Shown here in pieces: positions 8,359-15,479 of a stretch of 33,996 bases of DNA. Source of the stretch: Oscillospiraceae bacterium. Lineage in GTDB: Bacteria; Bacillota; Clostridia; Oscillospirales; Oscillospiraceae. The first letter of the stretch is position 1; every line of letters starts with the position of its first letter. Made by a program: the position numbers and the translations under genes. The notes below the pieces were generated by a model, which was not told the DNA's origin, ran no database searches, and worked only from the letters and a program-made list of their open reading frames with translations. Location of the stretch: contig JAISXU010000024.1 in assembly GCA_031270395.1 (NCBI GenBank), positions 1 to 33,996 of the forward strand, given 5' to 3'.

Positions 8359-9380
8359 AAAACGGCGCATCGAGGCGTGATTTTTTCACGTCAAAGACCT
8401 TTTCGCTCATGCTGATCGTCGCCGCGCTCATGGCGCTTTTCACGGCGCTGACAAAGGGCGCGATGGTAAACCCCCTCAATATCCGCAACATATTCAAGGA
8501 AATGACCATCATGAGCTTTCTCAGCGTCGGCGCGGCGGTGCTGATGCTCTCGGGCGACGTCGATCTCTCCGCCGGCGCCATAGGCTCCTTTGCGGGGTGC
8601 GTACTCGCGCTGGCGCTGATGGAGTCGGGGCTTCCGGCCTGGATATGCTATATTCTCGCCATGCTTACCGGTACGGCCTGCGGCTTTGTCAACGCGTTTT
8701 TGGTCAACGCGCTGCACTTCCAGTCGTTCATAGCGACGCTGTGTACGTCGTCCGTTCTCGGAGGCGTCGGGTTCATGCTCATCGGCGGACAGGGCCTGAA
8801 GGTCAAGGGGGTCGCGCTGCTCAACTGGCTCGGCGACACCAAGCTGCTCGACGGACTGCTGCCGGTCACCATAATCATCTCGCTTGTATTTATTATCGTA
8901 TACGGCGTCATTCTCGCGAAGACGCGCTTCGGGCGCTCGGTCTACCTATGCGGCGGGAACAGGCAGGCCGCGTATCTGAGCGGACTGTATCCCACAAAGC
9001 TGTCGTACATACTGTTTATGAACAGCGGCTTCCTCGCGTCGGTCAGCGGCTGTATATACGTCTCGCAGGTGAAAACCGCGTACGCCAACTCCATCACGAG
9101 TTACCAGTTCACGGGGCTGACGGCGTCCATACTCGGCGGCGTGTCGTTTATGGGCGGCGCGGGCGGTATGAGCGGGTGCTTTCTCGGGATGCTCGTCCTG
9201 TCCGTGTTCTACAACGGCGTGACTACGATGGGCATCGATTACAATTACAGGACGATTTTCAACGGCGTCCTGCTCGTGCTGGGTCTCGGCCTCGACGCGG
9301 TCAACGCGCGCCGGAAGACCCGCCGCGCGCTGAGGCGGTCGCTCGCCGCGTCCCCGGCGCCAAACGGACGGGAGGACTGA
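8355..9380 (+). CDS. sugar ABC transporter permease 1 (RbsC-like)
   Basis: A 341-residue polytopic membrane protein of the BPD_transp_2 (branched-chain/ribose) permease family. Diagnostic stretches include L-S-G-D-V-D-L-S-A-G-A-I-G near residue 60 and the C-terminal L-G-G-V-S-F-M-G-G segment that contacts the ATPase. Its ATG overlaps the ATPase stop, indicating translational coupling. It pairs with the next gene, suggesting a heterodimeric channel instead of the homodimer of E. coli RbsC. Confidence 0.9.
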   Translation: MKNGASRRDFFTSKTFSLMLIVAALMALFTALTKGAMVNPLNIRNIFKEMTIMSFLSVGAAVLMLSGDVDLSAGAIGSFAGCVLALALMESGLPAWICYILAMLTGTACGFVNAFLVNALHFQSFIATLCTSSVLGGVGFMLIGGQGLKVKGVALLNWLGDTKLLDGLLPVTIIISLVFIIVYGVILAKTRFGRSVYLCGGNRQAAYLSGLYPTKLSYILFMNSGFLASVSGCIYVSQVKTAYANSITSYQFTGLTASILGGVSFMGGAGGMSGCFLGMLVLSVFYNGVTTMGIDYNYRTIFNGVLLVLGLGLDAVNARRKTRRALRRSLAASPAPNGRED

Positions 9381-9381
9381 C

Positions 9382-10374
9382 ATGGAACGCAATATCGCAG
9401 CAAGGATTTTCAGGAGAGCGACGCTGTCGCGCGACTTCTGGCTTGTTATCGTGCTTGTCGCCGTAATCGCGGTCTTCACGTCGATTAACCGGCTGTACAT
9501 GTCATTCAATAATATCAAGAACATCATGTTCTCGGTCTCCGTCTCGGGCGTCATGATGGTCGGCATCGCCACGCTCCTTATTTCCGGCAACATGGATCTG
9601 TCCGCCGGAGCCGTCGGATGCTTCGCGACGATTGTCGGCGCGCTGCTCATGAACGCCGGCGTCCCGTGGGGACTGGGTGTGCTCGCGACGGCGGCGGTGG
9701 GCGCTCTGTGCGGGTTTATCAATGTTCTGATGGCGTATAAGCTCGGCATAATGCCGTTTATCGGGACGCTGGGCGTTTCGTTCGTGTGGCAGGGGCTGGC
9801 CAACCAAATCACGCACAACGCGGCCGTACACATTGAAAACGAGTCGTTTTGGAAGCTGGGCGCGGGAAAGGTATTTGAGATACCCATGGTGTTCCTGTAC
9901 GTCGTCATCCTGTGTGTGCTGTACGGGCTGCTGCTGAAATACACCAAGCTGGGCAGACGCGTGTACATCTGCGGAGGGAACCGCTCCGCCGCGCGTCTCG
10001 CGGGCATCAACAACGAAAGGGTCGGGGCGATGATGATGATCAACTGCTCCGTGCTGGCGAGTCTCGCGGGCATAATCCTCGCCTCGCGGATGCACGAGAT
10101 AACGCCCACGAATCTCCAGACGACGTCCACGATGAGCGCTATCACGGCGGCGCTGCTCGGCGGAGTCGCGTTTATGGGCGGGATAGGCACGATGAAGGGC
10201 GCGTTCATCGGACTTTTGCTTCTGAACGCGTTCAAAAATGGGTTGGATATGCTCGGGATGGACGCGTATTGGCAGATAATCGCAAACGGACTCCTGCTCA
10301 TAACGGCTATCATCGTGGATTACGTCAACCAGAGGTCGCTTAGCAACAGGCTGAAGCAAAAATTGAACGACTAG
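9382..10374 (+). CDS. sugar ABC transporter permease 2 (RbsC-like)
   Basis: A 330-residue paralogue of the preceding permease, 1 nt after its stop. It has the same landmarks (L-S-A-G-A-V-G-C and L-L-G-G-V-A-F-M-G-G-I-G) and about eight to ten hydrophobic segments. The two probably form a heterodimeric membrane domain. The substrate of such transporters ranges over pentoses, hexoses, autoinducer-2, polyols and nucleosides; permease sequence alone does not decide it. Confidence 0.9.
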   Translation: MERNIAARIFRRATLSRDFWLVIVLVAVIAVFTSINRLYMSFNNIKNIMFSVSVSGVMMVGIATLLISGNMDLSAGAVGCFATIVGALLMNAGVPWGLGVLATAAVGALCGFINVLMAYKLGIMPFIGTLGVSFVWQGLANQITHNAAVHIENESFWKLGAGKVFEIPMVFLYVVILCVLYGLLLKYTKLGRRVYICGGNRSAARLAGINNERVGAMMMINCSVLASLAGIILASRMHEITPTNLQTTSTMSAITAALLGGVAFMGGIGTMKGAFIGLLLLNAFKNGLDMLGMDAYWQIIANGLLLITAIIVDYVNQRSLSNRLKQKLND

Positions 10375-10428
10375 AGCAAGGCAAAGACTGAACTAAATTG
10401 AGTAAAGTTAAATGAAAAGGAGCAGATC

Positions 10429-11697
10429 ATGAAAAGAATCATTTCCATTCTTCTCGCGCTCGTAATGCTGTCCGCCGTCGCGGCGTGCGGCGGTACGCCG
10501 TCCACCTCGGAAGCGCCCCCGTCGCCGCCGGCGGAGCCGTCCGCCTCCGCATCGGGAGAACCCTCCCAGCCGCCGCAGTCCTCGACGCCGGCTGATGCCC
10601 CGCCGGCAGGGGCGCCGGACTACTCCGCCGCCTCCGGTTTCGCGCTCAGCGCGGACAGCTTTCCGGATCGGAGTACGCCATATAAGTTCGTATTCGTCTC
10701 CAACCAGTGGGATCAGACAGTCGCCTACGTCGAGGAGGGCTTTGAGTTCTACGCCAAGCAGGTCGGCAGCACGTGCGAGGCGGTACAGTCGGACTCAGAC
10801 GCGGATAAGCTCATCCGCAACGTCGAAAACTACATAGTCAAGGGTTACGACGGCTTCTTCATCAATGTCATGCCGTCCACAAGCGGACGCGTAGCCGAGA
10901 TTTGCGACGAAAATGACGTGATCTGGAGCGCGGTGTCGGGTATCCCGCGCGATAATGACGACGTCGTCATCGCGCCATACGTAGAGGTGAACAACACCGT
11001 CGTCGGAACGCAGCTTACGGACGAGGCCGTCGCGTGGGCGAAAAACAACCTTGACGGCTTCAACGAGGCGGAGGCGATGGTGCTGATACTCGATCTCTCC
11101 GGCGCGGAGGAGCTCCACGCGCGCTCTGTGGCGATGGAGGCGCGCGCCAAGGAGATAGTCCCGGGAGCTAAGCTGGAGCTCGCCGACACCATCGCGGAGA
11201 GCACGGGCGCGTTTGATAACGAGCTGTCCTACAACATGGTCTCGCGCCGTCTCGCCGCCAATCCCGGCGTTAAATACTGGATAATACTCGGGCCGTTCGA
11301 CTACCTGTCCGTGGGGTGCGTCCGAGCCGTCGAGGAATACGGCGTTGACGGCAACACCGTAGTGGCGAGCTGCAACGGCGACCTGTATATCCCGCTCCTG
11401 GAGGAGGGTACGTCGAGCGCGTGGCGCTTCTGCCTCTACTGGGATATGGCGGTCATGGCGAAATATCTGTTCTTCGGGCTGTACGCGCGCGTCAGCGGCG
11501 CCGTGGAGGGGCCGGAGCTGTGGCCGGACTTTGTCAAACCGGGCGAGCCTAACGCCGGGCTGCAAATGAAAGCGGTCATCATGGACCCGTCGAACTATGA
11601 GGACATTCTAGGGTACATCGACAACGTCACGGGGCTTTCGCATTACAACAAGCAGTGGACGAGCGGCACTGAATACGAGCTGCTCGATTTCTCATAA
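10429..11697 (+). CDS. sugar-type ABC transporter substrate-binding lipoprotein
   Basis: A 422-residue extracellular binding protein. It has a lipoprotein signal ending S-A-V-A-A-C (Cys20), then a Pro/Ser/Ala-rich linker to about residue 65. The periplasmic-binding fold (Peripla_BP_4, RbsB-like) begins at the strand Y-K-F-V-F-V-S-N-Q-W. A strong AAAGGAG site precedes the ATG. It delivers the ligand to the two permeases. The first strand reads V-S-N-Q-W-D-Q-T, unlike classical ribose binders, so the ligand may not be a common pentose. Last of the four transport genes, followed by the tautomerase. Confidence 0.9.
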   Translation: MKRIISILLALVMLSAVAACGGTPSTSEAPPSPPAEPSASASGEPSQPPQSSTPADAPPAGAPDYSAASGFALSADSFPDRSTPYKFVFVSNQWDQTVAYVEEGFEFYAKQVGSTCEAVQSDSDADKLIRNVENYIVKGYDGFFINVMPSTSGRVAEICDENDVIWSAVSGIPRDNDDVVIAPYVEVNNTVVGTQLTDEAVAWAKNNLDGFNEAEAMVLILDLSGAEELHARSVAMEARAKEIVPGAKLELADTIAESTGAFDNELSYNMVSRRLAANPGVKYWIILGPFDYLSVGCVRAVEEYGVDGNTVVASCNGDLYIPLLEEGTSSAWRFCLYWDMAVMAKYLFFGLYARVSGAVEGPELWPDFVKPGEPNAGLQMKAVIMDPSNYEDILGYIDNVTGLSHYNKQWTSGTEYELLDFS

Positions 11698-11709
11698 AAC
11701 CTCGGGTAC

Positions 11710-11729
11710 GGATAAGACTTTTCGAGTGG
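11710..11729 (+). repeat. 20-bp interspersed repeat, copy 2
   Basis: GGATAAGACTTTTCGAGTGG, one mismatch to the consensus, in the 58-bp gap before the tautomerase gene. Confidence 0.75.
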
Positions 11730-11755
11730 ATTAGTATTAGGGAGGAAATTGTCAT

Positions 11756-12130
11756 ATGCCATATTTCAGGGTGAGCGTCTCGCAAAAGCTGACGGAGGAA
11801 AAAGCGGATGAACTAGTAGAGGGGCTCGGCATTGCGCTTGAAGCGGTGCCGGACAAAAAACGGTTCATGCTGATATGCGATCTCGAGGACGGCAAGAGGG
11901 TGTATATGGGCGGAAAGAAGCAGGGGAACTTCGCCTTTGCCGACATACATTACTGCGGAAGCTATACTCATCAGGTCAAATGCAAGCTGACCGAGGAGGT
12001 GTTCGGCGTCTTCTCACGCGTTCTCGGCATCACGCCCGAGTGCGCCTCGCTCACCATAACCGAACACCACAACTGGGGCGGCTTCGGCAATTTCCACGAC
12101 GACTTCTATTCGGACGGGACTGGGCAGTAA
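11756..12130 (+). CDS. MIF-like tautomerase-superfamily protein
   Basis: A 124-residue protein starting M-P-Y-F. Pro2, exposed after Met removal, is the catalytic base of the tautomerase superfamily. The length (MIF is about 115), the Y-M-G-G turn at about residues 50-53 and the C-terminal T-I-T-E-H-H-N-W-G-G-F-G segment fit the macrophage migration inhibitory factor/phenylpyruvate tautomerase branch, not the 60-residue 4-oxalocrotonate type. By eye, the MIF position Lys32 aligns with Val31, so classic phenylpyruvate tautomerase chemistry may be altered. An AGGAGG-like site (AGGGAGG) precedes the start. As the last gene of the transporter operon it may isomerise a keto-enol product of the imported compound. 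Confidence 0.8.
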   Translation: MPYFRVSVSQKLTEEKADELVEGLGIALEAVPDKKRFMLICDLEDGKRVYMGGKKQGNFAFADIHYCGSYTHQVKCKLTEEVFGVFSRVLGITPECASLTITEHHNWGGFGNFHDDFYSDGTGQ

Positions 12131-12151
12131 GCCCGTCCTGTCCCGACGGGC
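12131..12151. terminator. stem-loop directly after the tautomerase gene
   Basis: GCCCGTC and GACGGGC pair around CTGTCCC immediately after the stop codon. No U-tract follows, so termination may depend on the AT-rich hairpin just downstream. It lies between convergent genes. Confidence 0.45.
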
Positions 12152-12155
12152 GGAG

Positions 12156-12186
12156 ATATTAATCCGCATATCGTGCGAATTAATAT
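12156..12186. repeat. AT-rich hairpin with the 19-bp direct repeat, copy 2
   Basis: Twelve-nucleotide arms (one C-A mismatch) around ATATCGT. It contains CATATCGTGCGAATTAATA at 12167-12185, identical to 6743-6761. It could act as a bidirectional terminator between the tautomerase and glnS. Confidence 0.7.
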
Positions 12187-12193
12187 TACACCA

Positions 12194-13849
12194 TCACGGC
12201 TTATACCCGTCCTTTAGCGCCACGGAGCGGTTGAACACGGGTCTGCCGGGGCGGGAATACTTGCTGTCCACGGAAAAATACCCCGTGCGCATAAACTGGA
12301 ACGACGCGGGCGCCGTGGCGTCCGCCAGCGATCTCTCCGCCTTGCAGTCCGTGAGTATTTCCAGCGAGAGCGGGTTGAGAAGCGGTATGAAATCCTCGGC
12401 GGCGTCGGGGTCGGGGTCGGTAAAGAGGTTTTCGTAGAGCCGCACCTCGGCGTCCGCGGCGGCGGCGGCGTCCACCCAGTGTATCGTGCCGCGCACCTTT
12501 CGTCCGTCGGGCGTCGTGCCGCCGCGCGTCGACGGGTCGTATTCGGCGTAAACCTCCGTGACGGCTCCGTCCTCGTCCGTTTTGAAGCCCGTACATTTTA
12601 CAATATACGCTGATTTCAGCCGCGCCTCGCCGCCTACGAACAGCCGGTTATACTTTTTCGGCGGGGGCTCGGCGAAGTCGCCGCGCTCTATCCACAATTC
12701 GCGCGAGAAGGACACGGGGCGCGTTCCCGCCGCTTCGTCCTCCGGGTTGTTCTCTACGTCGAAATGCTCGGTCTTCCCCTCCGGGTAGTTTGTGATTACT
12801 AGCTTGACGGGGCGCAGGACGACCATCGCGCGGCGGGCGGTCTTGTTCAAATCCTCGCGCAGACAGTGCTCCAGAAGCGCGAGCTCTACGGTGTTTGACG
12901 TCCTTCCGACGCCGATGCGCTCACAGAAATCGCGTATGGCCGCCGGAGTGTAGCCGCGCCGACGCAGACCGCAGAGCGTCGGGAGTCTCGGATCGTCCCA
13001 GCCGTCCGCATATCCCTCCTCGACGAGTCGGCGCAGCTTTCGCTTTGACATGACGGTGTGGTCGAGGCTGCGGCGCCCAAACTCGATCTGGCGCGGCCTT
13101 GACGGCACGTCGGTGTTGGCGATCACCCAGTCGTACAGCGGTCTGTGATCCTCGTATTCGAGCGAGCACAGCGAGTGCGTCACGCCCTCTAGGGCGTCCT
13201 GTATCGGATGCGCGAAGTCGTACATCGGGAAAACGCACCAGGCGGTTCCCTGCCTGTGGTGCGATATATAGCGTATGCGGTAGAGCGCGGGATCGCGCAT
13301 ATTAAAATTCCCGGAGGCGAGGTCTATCCTCGCGCGCAGCGTCATCGCGCCCTCGGGGAACTCCCCGTTCTTCATGCGCCCGAACAGGTCGAGCGATTCT
13401 TCTATCGGCCTGTCGCGGTACGGACTCGTCGCCGGGACGCCGACGTCGCCGCGCCGCGCCTTAAATTCCTCCGGTGAGAGCTCGCAGACGTAGGCGAGCC
13501 CTTTTTTTATGAGACCTACGGCCAACTCATAGGTCTCCGGGAAATAGTCGGAGCCGTAGAGGAATTTATCCCACCGGTAGCCGAGCCACGAGATGTCCGC
13601 CTTGATAGCGTCGACGTATTCCTCGTCCTCCTTGGCGGGGTTCGTGTCGTCCATGCGCAGATTGCACTCTCCGCCGTACTTTTCCGCCGTGCCAAAGTCG
13701 ATATTCAGCGCGGCGCAGTGGCCGATGTGCAGATACCCGTTCGGCTCAGGCGGGAAGCGCGTGCGCACAGTCATACCCTCGTACCGTCCGCCGGGCGCTA
13801 TATCCTCGTCGATAAATCCGTGTATGAAATTTTTTGACGTCTCGCTCAT
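12194..13849 (-). CDS. glnS: glutaminyl-tRNA synthetase
   Basis: A 551-residue class I synthetase charging tRNA-Gln with glutamine. The HIGH-type motif lies in P-P-E-P-N-G-Y-L-H-I-G-H and the KMSKS-type loop reads V-M-S-K-R-K-L. The N-terminus N-F-I-H-G-F-I-D-E-D and the D-Y-E-like C-terminal anticodon-binding beta-barrels match bacterial GlnRS (E. coli 554 residues). The ATG at 13849 was chosen over an in-frame codon 28 residues upstream because it matches the family N-terminus and has AAAGGG 11 nt upstream. Many Bacillota lack GlnRS and make Gln-tRNA by GatCAB amidation, so this gene is a sporadic trait in the phylum. Confidence 0.95.
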   Translation of the reverse strand: MSETSKNFIHGFIDEDIAPGGRYEGMTVRTRFPPEPNGYLHIGHCAALNIDFGTAEKYGGECNLRMDDTNPAKEDEEYVDAIKADISWLGYRWDKFLYGSDYFPETYELAVGLIKKGLAYVCELSPEEFKARRGDVGVPATSPYRDRPIEESLDLFGRMKNGEFPEGAMTLRARIDLASGNFNMRDPALYRIRYISHHRQGTAWCVFPMYDFAHPIQDALEGVTHSLCSLEYEDHRPLYDWVIANTDVPSRPRQIEFGRRSLDHTVMSKRKLRRLVEEGYADGWDDPRLPTLCGLRRRGYTPAAIRDFCERIGVGRTSNTVELALLEHCLREDLNKTARRAMVVLRPVKLVITNYPEGKTEHFDVENNPEDEAAGTRPVSFSRELWIERGDFAEPPPKKYNRLFVGGEARLKSAYIVKCTGFKTDEDGAVTEVYAEYDPSTRGGTTPDGRKVRGTIHWVDAAAAADAEVRLYENLFTDPDPDAAEDFIPLLNPLSLEILTDCKAERSLADATAPASFQFMRTGYFSVDSKYSRPGRPVFNRSVALKDGYKP

Positions 13850-13904
13850 ATTCTGTAATACCCTTTCAAAACGCGGCTCGCTGCGCGTCCTTATGCCGTT
13901 TGGC

Positions 13905-13933
13905 AGTATAGCACGCCTCGCGCTTTCAGGCAA
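13905..13933 (-). promoter_or_regulatory. glnS promoter
   Basis: On the minus strand: TTGCCT (13933-13928), 17-nt spacer, TATACT (13910-13905). The resulting leader is about 50 nt. No T-box features were found in it. Confidence 0.6.
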
Positions 13934-13935
13934 GC

Positions 13936-13966
13936 AAAAAATCCCGCGGACAAATAATGCGCGGGA
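13936..13966 (-). terminator. intrinsic terminator upstream of glnS
   Basis: On the minus strand TCCCGCG and CGCGGGA form a 7-bp stem with an 11-nt loop, followed directly by a run of six T. It ends just before the glnS -35 box, so it would shield glnS from transcription entering from the MITE side. No minus-strand gene upstream of it was recognised. Confidence 0.6.
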
Positions 13967-14004
13967 ATGGCCTGTGGAATATTTGTTATCACGGTGAATA
14001 GAAT

Positions 14005-14165
14005 GGTTCGGGTGTCAAAAGTCACGCCCACCGCTAAGCTGCGATTTATTCCGTCATACGTCATAAAAAGCCTCGCGAAAACACAAAGTATTCGCTGCGT
14101 TTTTTGTATAGACTGACTAAAAAATCGACTCGCTTATCGTCAGACGGACTTTTGACACCCGAACC
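14005..14165 (-). mobile_element. 161-bp MITE with 19-bp terminal inverted repeats, copy 1
   Basis: The ends are GGTTCGGGTGTCAAAAGTC (14005-14023) and its exact reverse complement (14147-14165). The element is flanked by a perfect 7-bp direct repeat ATAGAAT (13998-14004 and 14166-14172), a target-site duplication. It has no coding capacity. A second copy in opposite orientation begins at 33840. No transposase is present in the window, so it is a non-autonomous element mobilised in trans. It lies between the glnS promoter region and the SpoIVFA-like gene. Confidence 0.88.
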
Positions 14166-14201
14166 ATAGAATTGGAGTGACGACATGCGGGGTGATTTGA
14201 T

Positions 14202-14774
14202 ATGACCTACGAACACGGCGGCCGCAGCGGCGGCGGTACAAAGAGCTCCGACGCCGCCGGCGTCGGGGAGACCGGGGCGAACGCGTCCGAGGCCCGCGGT
14301 AAGAAAGAGGCAAAGGACGGGGCCGGCCTCAGCTTTGCGCTGTGCGCGCTGGTGCTCGCGGCTGTCGTCTTGGCCTTGCCATATACGCGAAACGCAGCCC
14401 GGGATATAGCGCGGCGCATTGCCGCGGACGCCGATATCGAATCGGCGATACATGTGCTAGGGGAGGGCATAAGCGGGGAGCGCGGTTTTTTACAGGCGAT
14501 AGGCGACGCGTTCACCGTCGCGTTTCACGGCGACGACGAGGAGCGCGGCGGCGGTACCGAGTCGGTCTCGTCCGCGCCGGTCTCGCCCGCGCAGCCGCCC
14601 GTGACGGGCGACGCGGATACGCCCGTGAGCGGCGAGACTGCTCCTGACGGCGAGGCTATCCCTGACGGCGCCGCGCTTTTTGGGGGCGCCGTTACGTCGG
14701 CGCTCGCGCAGACGCGCTCAGGGTATTCGGATATGCTGGTTCCCGCCGGCGCGCCGCTCGGGTACCGGCCATGA
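14202..14774 (+). CDS. single-pass membrane protein, SpoIVFA-like position
   Basis: A 190-residue protein. It has a polar Gly/Ala-rich N-terminus, one membrane segment (about residues 43-61) and a low-complexity Pro/Ser/Asp-rich extracytoplasmic region, ending L-V-P-A-G-A-P-L-G-Y-R-P. It immediately precedes an M50 site-2 protease, the order of spoIVFA-spoIVFB, where SpoIVFA anchors and regulates the protease SpoIVFB during sigma-K activation. Unlike B. subtilis SpoIVFA (about 264 residues, with an M23-like domain), this protein stops about where such a domain would begin, so it is either a short variant or truncated. The ATG is preceded by GGGTGA. Assignment rests on context and topology, not clear sequence identity. 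Confidence 0.6.
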   Translation: MTYEHGGRSGGGTKSSDAAGVGETGANASEARGKKEAKDGAGLSFALCALVLAAVVLALPYTRNAARDIARRIAADADIESAIHVLGEGISGERGFLQAIGDAFTVAFHGDDEERGGGTESVSSAPVSPAQPPVTGDADTPVSGETAPDGEAIPDGAALFGGAVTSALAQTRSGYSDMLVPAGAPLGYRP

Positions 14775-14833
14775 AGCGGCCCGTCGTCCCGCCGCGGATG
14801 ATCCGTCTTGAATCCGGCGGTGAGCGGCTGTGA
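14771..14833 (+). CDS. possible 20-residue overlapping micro-ORF
   Basis: An ATG overlaps the stop of the preceding gene (ATGA at 14771-14774), and this frame ends in a TGA overlapping the GTG start of the protease (14830-14833). The product would be 20 residues, basic and Pro-rich at the start. It may be only a translational relay between the two flanking genes, or chance. Confidence 0.2.
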   Translation: MKRPVVPPRMIRLESGGERL

Positions 14834-15429
14834 ATATAGGCTCCAGATTCACGATCAACGGCGGGTTTCTGCTCGTCATAGCTGCCGCCGTTTTTTTTGA
14901 CGCCGGACGGCTTTTTTGCGTGGCGCTCGCGGCGGCGGCAGTGCACGAATTTGGGCACTATGTGGCGCTCCGGCTCAAGGGCTGCAAAGTGACGGGACTC
15001 ACGCTGGGGTTCACCGGGTTTGAAATGACATACTCGGGAGCGCTCTCGTACTACAGCGAGGTATTTGTGGCGGCGGCAGGTCCCGCGGCCGGTCTCATAC
15101 TCGCAACTATAGCCGCCGTCGCCGGCGGCTATAGAGGAGGTCGCACACTATATGACCTCGCGGCTGTCAGCGCGCTGCTGAGTATTTTTAATCTCTTGCC
15201 GGCGTATCCAATGGACGGCGGGAGAATACTCTACGCCTTTATCGCCGTGAGGTCGGGCGAGCGAGCGGCGGGACGGACGGTGTGCGTTACAATGTGCGCC
15301 GTCGTACTGCTGCTGCTCATTGTGGGAACAAACGCCCTGCTATGCTACCGCCGGGGCGTCATGCTCCTCGCGATCGCCGTATGGCTGGCGGCGTACCAGT
15401 TCGTCTGCAGAGCGCGGAACGCTTTCTAG
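14830..15429 (+). CDS. M50-family site-2 protease, SpoIVFB-like
   Basis: A 199-residue intramembrane zinc metalloprotease. The zinc motif H-E-F-G-H is at residues 39-43, and the third ligand is in N-L-L-P-A-Y-P-M-D-G-G-R (Asp129). About five to six hydrophobic segments surround these. SpoIVFB cleaves pro-sigma-K in the mother cell; this short version without CBS domain, next to a single-pass membrane partner, fits that group. The start is GTG with GGTGAG 5 nt upstream. The sigma-K role is inferred from family and from spore genes elsewhere in the window. Confidence 0.82.
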   Translation: MNIGSRFTINGGFLLVIAAAVFFDAGRLFCVALAAAAVHEFGHYVALRLKGCKVTGLTLGFTGFEMTYSGALSYYSEVFVAAAGPAAGLILATIAAVAGGYRGGRTLYDLAAVSALLSIFNLLPAYPMDGGRILYAFIAVRSGERAAGRTVCVTMCAVVLLLLIVGTNALLCYRRGVMLLAIAVWLAAYQFVCRARNAF

Positions 15430-15455
15430 GCGAATCGGCGGACATCTCGCAACAA

Positions 15456-15475
15456 GGATAAGACTTTTCGAGCGG
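15456..15475 (+). repeat. 20-bp interspersed repeat, copy 3
   Basis: Exact GGATAAGACTTTTCGAGCGG in the 50-bp gap between the convergent protease and methyltransferase genes, 4 bp from the methyltransferase stop. Confidence 0.8.
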
Positions 15476-15479
15476 ATTA

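Noticed and set aside
8946-10313. A 455-codon open frame on the minus strand opposite the two sugar permeases
   Set aside because: GC-rich codon bias opens antisense frames; the product is low in recognisable motifs and the plus-strand permeases are clear.
13850-14004. T-box or other riboswitch upstream of glnS
   Set aside because: No specifier loop or T-box consensus is visible; the terminator present lies before the promoter, not within the leader.
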